Shown: positions 18,878-29,026, counted from the stretch's first letter. The stretch is 64,000 nucleotides of DNA from Hydrotalea flava (GCF_001623405.1 NZ_LUHG01000050.1:58361-122360), one strand, 5' to 3'. The notes: generated by a model from the sequence alone, not told the origin. A program made the numbers and translations.

Positions 18878-19345
18878 ATGGAAGATATAAATCAAACAAT
18901 TGAGTGGAAGTTAAAAACATTCGACACACTAACGCCTCATGAATTATACAATGTACTGAGGCTGAGAAGTGAAGTATTTGTGGTAGAACAAAATTGCGTG
19001 TTTTTAGATATGGATAATAAAGACCAGTTCAGTTACCATTGTATGGGTTTTATTAACGAGCAATTAGTTGCTTATACACGTTTAATAGCACCGGGCAAGG
19101 TATACCAATTTATGAGTATAGGAAGAGTGGTTACTGCACCAAATTTTCGTAAACAGAAAATAGGGCGTGCATTAATGCTACATTCAATTGCATCTTGCTA
19201 TGAATTGTTTGGAAAAGCTCCTATACAAATTGGTGCGCAATTGTATTTAAAACAGTTTTATGAATCGCTTGGTTTTGTACAAAGCAGTGATGTATATGAT
19301 GAAGATGGAATAGATCACATAGAAATGATTAAACAGCCAGATTAA
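18878..19345 (+). CDS. ElaA-like GNAT acetyltransferase
   Basis: A 155-residue protein of the ElaA branch of the GNAT superfamily. The diagnostic N-terminal stretch is WKLKTFDTLTPHELYNVLRLRSEVFVVEQ, here in shorter pieces WKLKTFDTLT and LRLRSEVFVVEQNC. The acetyl-CoA loop is in IGRVVTAPNFRKQKIGRALM. It transfers an acetyl group from acetyl-CoA; the acceptor is not known for the family. The gene begins 10 bp after the esterase stop, so the pair is likely co-transcribed. Confidence 0.88.
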   Translation: MEDINQTIEWKLKTFDTLTPHELYNVLRLRSEVFVVEQNCVFLDMDNKDQFSYHCMGFINEQLVAYTRLIAPGKVYQFMSIGRVVTAPNFRKQKIGRALMLHSIASCYELFGKAPIQIGAQLYLKQFYESLGFVQSSDVYDEDGIDHIEMIKQPD

Positions 19346-19470
19346 ATGTATGGGAATTAGCCTACAAAATAAGCATAGTGATTACCAACAGTTATAGTGC
19401 ATAAAAGAATATGATATGAGTAAAGCAAGAATCCCGGGTAATTTTGCATAGTTGAAAATAAAGAAAATAT

Positions 19471-19602
19471 ATGCGTAAAAACGGGTTTATCATTATACTG
19501 GCATTATTGGTGATTATTGTGTTGGGTACAGTTTTTTATACATCTGCACGGACAACCGGATGCAGCTACTGCTTTATTCATGCGCTTTGCAACCAAAACT
19601 AA
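19471..19602 (+). CDS. 43-residue single-span membrane micro-protein
   Basis: A short ORF: ATG at 19471 (MRKNGF), one hydrophobic span of about 20 residues (FIIILALLVIIVLGTVFY), then a short tail with Cys-Ser-Tyr-Cys and a third Cys (TGCSYCFIHALCNQN). The positively charged N-terminus, single span and Cys-rich tail look like a real small membrane protein or a short lipoprotein-free exported peptide. It lies between the acetyltransferase and a strong terminator at 19643, giving it a plausible transcript. No known family is recognised. Confidence 0.5.
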   Translation: MRKNGFIIILALLVIIVLGTVFYTSARTTGCSYCFIHALCNQN

Positions 19603-19642
19603 CATAGAATGACATACCAAATAAGATAAGTATCATAAAACA

Positions 19643-19680
19643 TAAAGCGACCGAAAATTACTTCCCGGTCGCTTTTTATT
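19643..19680. terminator. Bidirectional terminator
   Basis: AAAGCGACCG (19644-19653) pairs with CGGTCGCTTT (19666-19675), followed by Ts on both strands. It separates the plus-strand run from the convergent RND efflux operon. Confidence 0.88.
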
Positions 19681-19695
19681 TATCAGTAATGCTAT

Positions 19696-20778
19696 TTATG
19701 CATGAATGGTACTTCCATCTTTAATATCATCACTTGGATTACTAATTATTTCTTCACCGGGTTGTATTGCACCATACACTTCAATCTGAGTGCCATCATC
19801 ATTTCCGGTATGTACATCTACTTTAACTGCTTTTCCATTTCTGACAACAATTACATACTTTCTTTCAGTAGAAGTAATTACGGCCGATTTTGGAACTACC
19901 ATTGCATTGGGATTTCCTTTTGTAAACAATTGTACTTCTACAAACATACCTGGAGAAAGCATGTAATTATTATTATACACGTCAACCTCCATCCGTTGGG
20001 TTCTAAATTGAGGATTAACATTATAAGAATTTCTGCTTACAAAACCAATATTCCTTTTTCCCGGAAAAGCACTGGTATAAAAGGCAATTGTATCTTTATC
20101 TTTAAAATGAGCAGCAATATCTTCCGGTACATCAATTTGTAAACGCAGGTGTGCTATATCTTTCAGTTCTAACATACGTTGATCTTTAATAGCTGCACTT
20201 ACCAGCGCACCGGGATGCACATTTCTTTCAGTTATCACTCCGGAAAAAGGTGCAAACACTTTTAAATAACCCAGCATGGTTTCCTGGTATTTCCAGTTGG
20301 CCTTTTCGGCATTACTTAATGAACTATCGGCTTGCACTTTGGTTCGCGCTGCAGATACATCTAATGGAGAAATAGCACCGGGTGTTTTAGCTGCTTCTAA
20401 CAAACGAACATAATTTTCTTTGTCAATAGACAAATCTGCCTTAGACCGTTCGTATCTTTCTTTGGCTTGTAACATGGCTTGTTCTAATTCCGGATCTTCC
20501 AACACCATTAAAAGCTGGCCTTTTGAAACCCTGGAACCAATATCCACCAAAACACTGTTTACATAGCCATTCACCTTGGGAAAGATACTTACTTCCTGAT
20601 AGGCAGCGAGTTTGGCCGGTAATTTTAATGCCACACTTACGCCACCTTTCTTTACAGTTGCTATTGTATAATGTGTGGTGGTATCTACGGTAGGCGGGTC
20701 TTTTTGCTTTTCTACTTTTTTAGAAGAGCAGGATGCAAGCATCAATAAAGTACTGAAAAGAACAATATAATATTTCAT
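19696..20778 (-). CDS. RND efflux periplasmic adaptor (membrane fusion protein)
   Basis: A 360-residue HlyD/MFP lipoprotein. The lipobox is MLASC (Cys17). It shows the MFP barrel-sandwich (lipoyl) half-motifs around VNGYVNSVLVDIGSRVSKGQLL and FAPFSGVITERNVHPGALV. Between them is a short alpha-hairpin (about 85-160), and a beta-barrel and membrane-proximal domain follow. It connects the inner-membrane pump to the outer-membrane channel. It is the last gene of the operon, 68 bp downstream of the permease, reading in the order small membrane protein, TolC-like, permease, adaptor. Confidence 0.92.
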   Translation of the reverse strand: MKYYIVLFSTLLMLASCSSKKVEKQKDPPTVDTTTHYTIATVKKGGVSVALKLPAKLAAYQEVSIFPKVNGYVNSVLVDIGSRVSKGQLLMVLEDPELEQAMLQAKERYERSKADLSIDKENYVRLLEAAKTPGAISPLDVSAARTKVQADSSLSNAEKANWKYQETMLGYLKVFAPFSGVITERNVHPGALVSAAIKDQRMLELKDIAHLRLQIDVPEDIAAHFKDKDTIAFYTSAFPGKRNIGFVSRNSYNVNPQFRTQRMEVDVYNNNYMLSPGMFVEVQLFTKGNPNAMVVPKSAVITSTERKYVIVVRNGKAVKVDVHTGNDDGTQIEVYGAIQPGEEIISNPSDDIKDGSTIHA

Positions 20779-20846
20779 TGTGGTAAATTTTATAGTTAAT
20801 TATTGAATAAAATGAATAGCATATAAAATAAAATAGTTATTTTATG

Positions 20847-23800
20847 TTACGCGGGATTGGGTGCAGGGTCATCTTTTGCCCCATCTTCAGGTAACAGAGA
20901 TACATCCTTGAATGAAGCTTTTTGTTGTACCCATCCATATACCAAAGGCACTATGAATAAGGCAGCTACTGTAGATGCAGCCAATCCGCCTATCACCGCA
21001 CGACCTAATGGAGCTGATTCATCGCCTGCTTCACCCAAACCACTTGCCATAGGTATCATACCTGCTATCATGGCAAGGCTGGTCATTAAGATAGGCCTTA
21101 GCCTGATACTGGCAGCTACTACTGCTGCTTTAAACGGATCTTTATATTCTAACCGTAAAGACTCAGCATTGGTTACAATAAGAATGGCATTAGCTACCGA
21201 TACACCCGTTGACATAATAATACCCATATAAGATTGCAGGTTCAGCGTTGCACCTGTGGCCAGCAACATGAGCATGGAACCCAGCAATACTGCAGGTACA
21301 GTTGCCAATACTGATACTGCTAAACCAAATGATTGATAATTTGCTGCCAATAACAACAATATTACAATAATGGCTGCTAACAATCCACTTTGCAATGAAT
21401 CTAATGTTTCAACCAGCAGCGAAGACATTCCTTTTACCTGTGTAACTAATCCGGCTGGCGGTGTGCCAGATTGATGAATCGCTGCCTGCACTGCAGTAGT
21501 AGCAGCTCCTAAATCTTTTTTATAAATGTTGGCACTAATTACAACAAAACGTCTGGGGCCACTTCTGTCATATTCACCCGGTAAACTATCCACTGAAAGC
21601 GTAGCTACATCTGATAATACCGGTCTGGCTTGCCCTTTTACCAGCGGAGTAGCCTGTAATTCTTCCAATGAATTCATGGCATATTCCGGAATTTGTACCT
21701 GTGTTTGATAGGTATAAGAGTTATTGGGATCTAACCAGAAATTTTTATTGGTATAACGACTGGAAGAGGTACTGGCAGTAATACTTCGCGAAACATTATC
21801 AATGGTTAAACCCATTAACGCCAATTTTTCACGATCTACTTTTATATTGATGGTAGGATATTTTAAAGGCTCTGCAATTTGCACATCGCGCAGAAAAGAA
21901 ATTGCCTTCATATTTCCCATTACCCGATTGGCATAATTCTCAATATCGGTCATATTCTTACCCGCTACGCGAACCTCAATGGGTGTTGATGCACCTTGTG
22001 CCATAATTTTCTCGGTTAATTCAATGGGCTCAAAAGAAATTTTAATATCAGGATATGCTTTGGCAATGGCATACCGTAATTTTTCTTTTAAGTTTTCCAT
22101 ATTCACCTTATACTTTTCATTCAAATTAATTTGAATAACGGCTTCATGCGTACCACTATTAAAAATATATAAATTACTGGTACCAAAATTACTGGGCACC
22201 AATCCTACATAGGCAGAAGATATTTCAACATTATTATCAACTGTTGAATCAATAATATTCAAAACACCTTTGGTAGCCCGCTCTGTAACTTCTAAACGGG
22301 TTCCATCGGGTTCTCTTAACCGAAGTTGCAATTCTCCGGTGTTGGTTTTAGGCAATAAATCTTTACCTATAATCACAAAACAAAATCCGGCTGCTCCAAA
22401 TGCCAATATCAAATAAACAATTACAATCAGTTTACGCTTGGGCATCCACTTGGTTAAGCGGCTGGCTAATGCCACTTTAATCCGTTGAAAGAAGTTGTCT
22501 TCTTCCTGGTGTTCTTCGTCTTCTTTGGTATGCTCAATTACTTCGGCATCTTCCTGCTGGTCTAATGCCAAACCTGCATGTGCATGTTGTTTGGTATGGC
22601 TGTATTTGTTGAACATATCTTCTTTCAACAACCAGTTTGAAATAACCGGCACCAAAGTTTGAGCACCAACATAAGATACAATCATTGCAAAGGCAATGGA
22701 TAATGATAATGGAAGGAACATGGCTCTGGGTACGCCCGACATTACAAATGCAGGTGCAAACACCGCCAGAATACATAATAAAATTAATAAAAGCGGGAAC
22801 GATATTTCCTGACAGGCATCTAAAATGGCTTGCTTCTTGGGCTTACCCATTTCTAAATGCTGGTGTATATTTTCAATGGTTACCGTTGCCTGATCCACCA
22901 ATATTCCAATAGCCAAAGCCAAACCACTCAAAGTCATAATGTTAATGGTTTGTCCCGCCATTTTTAAGAAGAACACAGCACTCAAAATGGCTACCGGAAT
23001 TGTAATAATTACCACCACACTACTTCGCCAATCCTGCAAAAACAGCAATACCATTAACCCCGTTAATATGGCTCCCAAAATACCTTCTGTCATTAAGCTT
23101 TTTGCCGAGTTAATTACAAACACCGACTGGTCAAACGCATATTGAATATGCACATCGCTGGGCAAAAGGCTCTGCATTTCAGGAAGTTTTGCACGTAAGT
23201 TTTGCACTACTCCCCAAGTTGAGGCACTGGCTGTTTTTACTACCGGTATATAAACCGAACGTTTGCCATTAATTAATGCATAGTCTACCGTAATATCCGC
23301 CCCATCGGTAACTTTTGCTACATCTTTTACAAAAATAGAAGTAGCATTGTTACTCACAATGGGTATGTTTTCAAAGTCTTTTACTTTGGTTTCTAAAGAA
23401 TTTACCGAAGTAACATACATGGTACTGTCAATACGTATGTTACCGGAAGGAGAAATGGCATTATTCTTTGCAATAGCTTCTACCACCTGATCGGCCGATA
23501 AGTTAAATGAGCTTAATTTGGTAGGGTCAATATTGATTAATACTGTACGTGCATTAGAACCGAAAGGTGGAGGTGCAGACAAACCCGGTACCGTTGCAAA
23601 CAAGGGACGAATACGTGTAACGGCCAGGTCAAAGATATCTTTTAGCGGTCGGGTCTTGCTGCTGAATACCAACTCACCTACCGGTAATGATGAAGCATCG
23701 AACCGAATTACGGTAGGAGGCAATGCACTTGGCGGGAAGAATGCCATGGTTCGGTTTACCTGTAAGGCTACCTGCGCCGAAGCTTCCGCCATATTTGCAT

Positions 23801-24086
23801 CTTCATAAAAGGTAAGTTTAATTAAAGTTAAGCCCTGAATATTTTTACTTTCAATATTCTTTACTCCATCTATATACAAAAACTGATCGGCCATACGGGT
23901 TGCAAAAAAGCCTTCCATTTGTGCGGCCGACATACCACCATATTGCTCAATGACATAAATGGTGGGTGAATTAAGTTTAGGGAATATATCAATAGGTATG
24001 GTTCGTAAAGCCATTACTGCAAACAGCAATAACCCTGCAAACAATACAATTACCGTAATGGGCCTTTTAAGGGCTGCTCGTACCAT
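20847..24086 (-). CDS. RND efflux inner-membrane permease, atypical proton relay
   Basis: A 1079-residue HAE-type RND transporter with the usual 12-span, two-porter-loop duplication (start LKRPITVIVLFAGLLLFAVMAL). TM4 reads GILVDQATVTIEN: AcrB Asp407 is kept but Asp408 is Gln. TM10 reads GVSVANAILIV, so the AcrB Lys940 position is Ala. A cytoplasmic insert at about 494-532 between the two halves is rich in His and Glu (HTKQHAHAG... EDEEHQEED). It is probably a drug or small-molecule exporter of a non-AcrB subfamily. The substrate is unknown. The TolC-like gene is 5 bp upstream, so the operon is tight. Confidence 0.93.
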   Translation of the reverse strand: MVRAALKRPITVIVLFAGLLLFAVMALRTIPIDIFPKLNSPTIYVIEQYGGMSAAQMEGFFATRMADQFLYIDGVKNIESKNIQGLTLIKLTFYEDANMAEASAQVALQVNRTMAFFPPSALPPTVIRFDASSLPVGELVFSSKTRPLKDIFDLAVTRIRPLFATVPGLSAPPPFGSNARTVLINIDPTKLSSFNLSADQVVEAIAKNNAISPSGNIRIDSTMYVTSVNSLETKVKDFENIPIVSNNATSIFVKDVAKVTDGADITVDYALINGKRSVYIPVVKTASASTWGVVQNLRAKLPEMQSLLPSDVHIQYAFDQSVFVINSAKSLMTEGILGAILTGLMVLLFLQDWRSSVVVIITIPVAILSAVFFLKMAGQTINIMTLSGLALAIGILVDQATVTIENIHQHLEMGKPKKQAILDACQEISFPLLLILLCILAVFAPAFVMSGVPRAMFLPLSLSIAFAMIVSYVGAQTLVPVISNWLLKEDMFNKYSHTKQHAHAGLALDQQEDAEVIEHTKEDEEHQEEDNFFQRIKVALASRLTKWMPKRKLIVIVYLILAFGAAGFCFVIIGKDLLPKTNTGELQLRLREPDGTRLEVTERATKGVLNIIDSTVDNNVEISSAYVGLVPSNFGTSNLYIFNSGTHEAVIQINLNEKYKVNMENLKEKLRYAIAKAYPDIKISFEPIELTEKIMAQGASTPIEVRVAGKNMTDIENYANRVMGNMKAISFLRDVQIAEPLKYPTINIKVDREKLALMGLTIDNVSRSITASTSSSRYTNKNFWLDPNNSYTYQTQVQIPEYAMNSLEELQATPLVKGQARPVLSDVATLSVDSLPGEYDRSGPRRFVVISANIYKKDLGAATTAVQAAIHQSGTPPAGLVTQVKGMSSLLVETLDSLQSGLLAAIIVILLLLAANYQSFGLAVSVLATVPAVLLGSMLMLLATGATLNLQSYMGIIMSTGVSVANAILIVTNAESLRLEYKDPFKAAVVAASIRLRPILMTSLAMIAGMIPMASGLGEAGDESAPLGRAVIGGLAASTVAALFIVPLVYGWVQQKASFKDVSLLPEDGAKDDPAPNPA

Positions 24087-24091
24087 ATAAA

Positions 24092-25498
24092 TTATTTTAT
24101 TGTTTGGATGAATGAATCAATTGTGCCTGCTGCGGCAGATTTATCTAAATTAGCCTGTAACCAGTTGGTAATAGTTTGAATATAATCTGTTTGGCTGCGA
24201 TATAATACAAAAGCAGAGTTGGTTAAATCAATCAGATTAATTAAACCGGCATTGTATTGCGCAACTTTTTGATGATAGGCATCGCGAGCCGATTGTAATT
24301 GAATGGGTATTTCCTGCAAATTTTTCTGAATGATGTCAATAGAAGCCAATGACTTTTGATAGGCATTCGATAAATATAATTTTTGCTGTTGCAAATCATA
24401 GTCGCTGGATTGTGTAGCAAACTTGTTCACAGCCATTTGATCTTTGCGATGAATACCATCAAATAAATTATAGGTAAATGCCAAACCCAGTGCGTAGTTA
24501 TACCGTTGGTACCCAAATCCGGTACCGATAGTTTTGTATTGATCCTGATAATCGATGCTGGAACCGCGACCCCAAAAACCACCTGCTAAATAAATTTTAG
24601 GCTGGTAAGTTTTTTGAATCAACTTACCCTGTGCCATATATCTATTTTTGATTTGCTGATAATAATCAATCAGCGGATTGCCAAGGGTATCTATAGCATT
24701 ACTAAAATTATTTTGCTGTATAAGATTATTAAATCGTCCAACCGCGGTATCAACATTTAATCTTTGAATAGGTATTCCGGTAAGCATAGAAAGTTGTTCG
24801 CGTAAACGAAGCACCACATCTGACTGATTATTTAAATTAATACGCGCTTTGGCTAATTCTGCCTTAGCTAAAGAAGAATCTACACCGGGCTTTAAACCAC
24901 TGGCAGTTTGTGCTCTAATTACACTAAATAAGGTTTCATAACGCCGAACATTATCTTGTTCTACACCTAACTGCTGTATATTTTTTAATAAGGCCAGATA
25001 ATAATTCGCAACATTTAGTTTCAGCAGATATGATTCTTTTGCATAATCTGCTTCACTAAATTTTTCATTGGCCTTTGCATCTTCTACACGTGCTTTATTC
25101 AATCCAAAATTATACAACTCATACTGGCTGTATATCATACCCAGATTGCCTGAGGCAGCTTGTGAATTATTATCGGCGGTTATGCCACCTGCTGTTGGAA
25201 TAGCAATTCCCAAAGGAAGAAAGGTTCCGGTAACACCATTGGCAGTGGCCATTGTTATCTGATCATGCACCTGAAGTGATGGCAATGCAGCATGTTTGGC
25301 ATCCATAATACCCGCTTTAGCACTGGCTATTAAAGCCTGCTTACTCATAATAGATGGATAATACTGCAATGCAGAATCTGTTAATTGAGGTAATGAGTAA
25401 AATGGCTGGGTTGTTTGGCCGGTAACAGTTACACTACTACCTATCCATACAACAATTAGCATACAGCCAATTATTGACTTTCTGTTTAATACAAACAT
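24092..25498 (-). CDS. TolC-family outer membrane efflux protein
   Basis: A 468-residue outer-membrane channel (signal peptide about 1-27, ending VTGQ). It shows two repeats of long helices typical of the OEP family: QALIASAKAGIMDAKHAALPSL at the first, and later KQQKLYLSNAYQK-like and LQSARDAYHQKVAQYNAGLINLIDL segments at the second. It forms the exit duct of the tripartite pump. The gene ends 5 bp before the permease start, so the two are translationally close and surely co-transcribed. Confidence 0.92.
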   Translation of the reverse strand: MFVLNRKSIIGCMLIVVWIGSSVTVTGQTTQPFYSLPQLTDSALQYYPSIMSKQALIASAKAGIMDAKHAALPSLQVHDQITMATANGVTGTFLPLGIAIPTAGGITADNNSQAASGNLGMIYSQYELYNFGLNKARVEDAKANEKFSEADYAKESYLLKLNVANYYLALLKNIQQLGVEQDNVRRYETLFSVIRAQTASGLKPGVDSSLAKAELAKARINLNNQSDVVLRLREQLSMLTGIPIQRLNVDTAVGRFNNLIQQNNFSNAIDTLGNPLIDYYQQIKNRYMAQGKLIQKTYQPKIYLAGGFWGRGSSIDYQDQYKTIGTGFGYQRYNYALGLAFTYNLFDGIHRKDQMAVNKFATQSSDYDLQQQKLYLSNAYQKSLASIDIIQKNLQEIPIQLQSARDAYHQKVAQYNAGLINLIDLTNSAFVLYRSQTDYIQTITNWLQANLDKSAAAGTIDSFIQTIK

Positions 25499-25541
25499 AT
25501 AACCTGTTGGTTTTTAAAATGAAATAAAAGAAATGATTGGT

Positions 25542-25928
25542 TTACATACCTGCGGGTGGCCCTCTCAGCGCCAGGGTATGCTGAAAATAAGATACAAAAG
25601 ATTCCCTATATTTGCAATAGGGAATGTAAATAAATAATAGCGGAATAATGGCTAATACAAAGAAAGTAGAAGCTGCTACAGTTTCCGGCTGATAACGTTT
25701 GTTTAAACGAATATTATCTCCCCGTTGAGAACTATTGTGCGTGTAAACTGCTTTTTTAAAATATTGATGCGGCTGATAAGTTTCATGTAAATGAAGCTGT
25801 GTATAAATAATTTGATCTTCAGGTACTGCATCAAAATTAAATAGCAACTGTACCCCAAAAAAAAGTATATACAGGATAAAAAAAAGTAACTTAACAATTA
25901 AATTATATGCTTTGTAAAAGCGATGCAT
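25542..25928 (-). CDS. Small membrane protein, first gene of the RND operon
   Basis: A 128-residue protein with two membrane spans (about 9-31 and 86-107) and a His- and Tyr-containing loop between them (about 35-80). The C-terminal tail ends in a Gly-Pro-Pro segment. No family is recognised. It is 43 bp upstream of the TolC-like gene on the same strand, with a TAnnTTTG element just upstream. It is thus probably the promoter-proximal gene of the efflux operon, perhaps an accessory to the pump. Function is inferred only from position. Confidence 0.55.
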   Translation of the reverse strand: MHRFYKAYNLIVKLLFFILYILFFGVQLLFNFDAVPEDQIIYTQLHLHETYQPHQYFKKAVYTHNSSQRGDNIRLNKRYQPETVAASTFFVLAIIPLLFIYIPYCKYRESFVSYFQHTLALRGPPAGM

Positions 25929-25949
25929 GGGTTACTGCTATTTCTACTG

Positions 25950-25957
25950 CAAAGCTA
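25950..25957 (-). promoter_or_regulatory. Promoter -7 element of the RND efflux operon
   Basis: TAGCTTTG on the minus strand matches TAnnTTTG and lies 22 bp upstream of the first operon gene. No clear -33 TTG was found. No regulator gene is adjacent. Confidence 0.5.
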
Positions 25958-26085
25958 AACAGGAACAATAAAATTTTTTGTTAGAAATGCAAAGAATAGA
26001 TTAGAAGTGGATTAGAATTTTTAAATTGCAGCATATTGCATCTGATTATAGATGAAAACACAGCCAATACAAACAGTTGTAAGTA

Positions 26086-29016
26086 TTATCCGCCTACTCT
26101 TTTATTTGTTTTCTTTGAAGTAGTTTGAATAAATTGTTTTAATTCTAATGCCAGAAAATGTCCCGTATGACTGTCTTTTACAGCACACAAACCCTCTGGC
26201 GTTCCTTCAAATAATACTTTTCCGCCACCTGCACCACCTTCCGGACCTAAATCAATAACATAATCTGCTTGTTTAATTACATCCAGATTATGTTCAATCA
26301 CCAATACAGTATTACCCCGGTTCACTAATTTTTGTAATACATCCATTAACAACATAATATCTTGAAAATGGAGACCGGTAGTAGGTTCATCTAAAATATA
26401 AAAGGTTTTACCGGTATCTTTTTTTCCTAACTCGGTTGCTAATTTTACCCGTTGTGCCTCACCCCCACTCAGTGTTACAGCACTTTGCCCTAAAGTAATA
26501 TAACCCAGCCCTACATCTTGTAGTATTTTTATTTTACGATAAATCCAGGGAACAGGTTGAAAAAAATCACAGGCCTCATCTACCGACATATCCAACACAT
26601 CGCTAATAGATTTGCCTTTATATCTTATTTCAAGTGTTTCGCGGTTGTACCGCTTGCCATTGCATTTTTCGCAGGGCACATATACATCAGGTAAAAAATT
26701 CATTTCAATTACACGCATCCCGCCGCCCTCACATACCTCACAACGGCCTGTTTTTACATTAAAAGAAAATCGTCCGGCATTATAGCCGCGTATTTTTGCC
26801 TCCGGTACCGATGCAAACAAGGTACGTATATCTGTAAAAAATCCACAATAAGTAGCAGGGTTACTGCGTGGTGTGCGACCAATGGGCGATTGGTCAATTT
26901 CAATTACCTTGTCTATATATTCCAACCCTTTAATGGCTTTGAAGGGCATGGGTTTTATGCGCGAATGATAAGCATGTGCCGCCAATAGCGGATAAAGCGT
27001 TTCATTAATCAGGCTAGATTTACCACTACCACTAACACCAGTAACCAATATTAAAGTACCTAAAGGAAAATGTACCGAAACATTCTTTAAATTATTACCC
27101 GATGCACCTTTCAATTCAATCAATTGGCCAGTCCCTTTTCGTCTTCCCGCCGGTATAGGAATATGAATGCTTCCATTTAAATAACCGGCTGTGGGTGTTT
27201 GTAACTGCATTACTTCTGCAGGTGTTCCTGCAGCAACCACACTACCACCCATTTTACCGGCACGCGGTCCAATATCTATTAAATAGTCAGCAGCCAGCAT
27301 AATGTCTTTATCATGTTCCACTACCAGCACACTATTGCCTATATCTCTTAAATTTTGCAAAGCCTGTATGAGCCTGTGATTATCCCGCTGATGTAATCCG
27401 ATAGATGGTTCATCTAAAATATAGGTAATACCCTGCAGTTGTGAACCGATTTGTGTAGCAAGCCGTATCCGTTGACTTTCTCCTCCACTCAATGAGCGGG
27501 ATGGTCGGTTTAAATGCAAATAAGTTAAGCCTACGTTGGTTAAAAACCCTAAACGATCATTAATTTCTTTTAAAACATCTTTAGCAATAACGCTTTGCTT
27601 TTTGCTTAATTTTTTGGGTAGTTGCTGAAACCATTGGGTTAATAAATCCAAACTCATATCACCCAATTCTGCAATATTTTTACCATCAATTTTAAACCAT
27701 AAACTTTCTTTTTTTAAACGGGCACCATTGCAGGAGGGGCAGGTTTTCAGCTCCATAAATTGCTCCACCCATTCTCTGGTAGTTTCAGTACTACCAGAAG
27801 AAGTAAACCATCTCTTCAACATAGGAATTATACCTTCAAAAGATCCGGTATATCCCTGGCTTGCTATGAATGCATCATCTGAGGCATTCAATAAAGTATT
27901 GGCATCGTCTGGCAATTCGGTACCGTATAACAATAAATTCAGTTCAGTGTTACTGAGGGTGGCAATAGGTTTATCAATATTGATTTTATGTTTTTTTGCA
28001 AATGCAGCCATTTGCTGAAACAATTGGGCGTTTCGCTCCTGACCCAGGGGGGCAATTCCACCATCTTTTACTGAAACATTTTTATCAGGAATAATTTGCG
28101 TTAAACTAACTGAATAAATGGAACCCAGGCCCTTACATACCGGGCAGGCACCATAAGGCGAGTTAAAAGAAAATGCATTGGGCGATGGCTCTTCATAGCT
28201 AATACCAGTATCCATACACATAAGCCTGCTGCTGTATTGCACTAATTTATTGGTATCATTTATCAATAAAAACATCAGGTCTTTACCCATTTTTAAAGCC
28301 TGCTCCACACTTTTTGTAATACGCAAGTGCATATCCGTTGAAACCGGCATACGGTCAATTACCACTTCAATATCATGCACTTTATACCGGTCAACCTGCA
28401 GTTTAGCCGTTAAATCTTTTATCTCACCATCAATTCGTACCTTTAAAAAGCCTTTTTTTCTTATTTCTTCAAATAATTCGCGATAGTGCCCCTTGCGGCC
28501 TCTTACCAATGGCGCAAGAATGGAAATTTTTTGATTGGGAAATGAAGTATAAATATGATCAATGATTTCTTTTTCAGAGAATTTTACCATCTTTTTCCCG
28601 GTTTCATAACTGTAGGCATCTGCTACACGTGCATACAACAAACGTAGAAAATCATACACCTCAGTTACCGTACCTACTGTTGAGCGCGGATTTTTATTGG
28701 TAGTTTTTTGTTCTATAGAAATAACGGGCGATAAACCGGTAATTTTATCAACTTCAGGCCGCTCCATATCGCCAATAAACTGGCGGGCATAGGCACTAAA
28801 ACTCTCCATGTAACGGCGTTGGCCTTCATTATAAATAGTATCAAAAGCCAGGGATGATTTACCACTGCCACTTACACCGGTAATAACTACCAATTTATTT
28901 TTAGGAATAGAAACATCTATATTTTTTAAATTATGTTCCCTTGCACCCATTATTTCAATAGCATCGGTAACACCGGCACCATCTGTCACTACCTTATTCT
29001 TCATTTTTTTTGCCAT
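26086..29016 (-). CDS. uvrA: Excinuclease ABC subunit A
   Basis: A 976-residue UvrA, the damage-recognition ATPase of nucleotide excision repair. Two ABC cassettes are visible: Walker A GVSGSGKSSLAFDT (from 47) and a second GVSGSGKSSLINETLYPLL. Signatures are LSGGESQRIRLA and LSGGEAQRVKLA. The zinc modules include CPVCKGLGS, CPSCNGAR and the C-terminal CEVCEGGG...CEKCNGKR pair. Length is slightly above the usual 940. The short basic N-terminal extension (MAKKMKNK) is common in this phylum. It is transcribed alone, divergently from the riboswitch-controlled hom gene. Confidence 0.98.
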   Translation of the reverse strand: MAKKMKNKVVTDGAGVTDAIEIMGAREHNLKNIDVSIPKNKLVVITGVSGSGKSSLAFDTIYNEGQRRYMESFSAYARQFIGDMERPEVDKITGLSPVISIEQKTTNKNPRSTVGTVTEVYDFLRLLYARVADAYSYETGKKMVKFSEKEIIDHIYTSFPNQKISILAPLVRGRKGHYRELFEEIRKKGFLKVRIDGEIKDLTAKLQVDRYKVHDIEVVIDRMPVSTDMHLRITKSVEQALKMGKDLMFLLINDTNKLVQYSSRLMCMDTGISYEEPSPNAFSFNSPYGACPVCKGLGSIYSVSLTQIIPDKNVSVKDGGIAPLGQERNAQLFQQMAAFAKKHKINIDKPIATLSNTELNLLLYGTELPDDANTLLNASDDAFIASQGYTGSFEGIIPMLKRWFTSSGSTETTREWVEQFMELKTCPSCNGARLKKESLWFKIDGKNIAELGDMSLDLLTQWFQQLPKKLSKKQSVIAKDVLKEINDRLGFLTNVGLTYLHLNRPSRSLSGGESQRIRLATQIGSQLQGITYILDEPSIGLHQRDNHRLIQALQNLRDIGNSVLVVEHDKDIMLAADYLIDIGPRAGKMGGSVVAAGTPAEVMQLQTPTAGYLNGSIHIPIPAGRRKGTGQLIELKGASGNNLKNVSVHFPLGTLILVTGVSGSGKSSLINETLYPLLAAHAYHSRIKPMPFKAIKGLEYIDKVIEIDQSPIGRTPRSNPATYCGFFTDIRTLFASVPEAKIRGYNAGRFSFNVKTGRCEVCEGGGMRVIEMNFLPDVYVPCEKCNGKRYNRETLEIRYKGKSISDVLDMSVDEACDFFQPVPWIYRKIKILQDVGLGYITLGQSAVTLSGGEAQRVKLATELGKKDTGKTFYILDEPTTGLHFQDIMLLMDVLQKLVNRGNTVLVIEHNLDVIKQADYVIDLGPEGGAGGGKVLFEGTPEGLCAVKDSHTGHFLALELKQFIQTTSKKTNKRVGG

Positions 29017-29026
29017 AAAATTGTAT

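Noticed and set aside
22534..22912. Alternative frames within the RND permease gene
   Set aside because: They are shadows of the permease, whose homology is continuous across this region.
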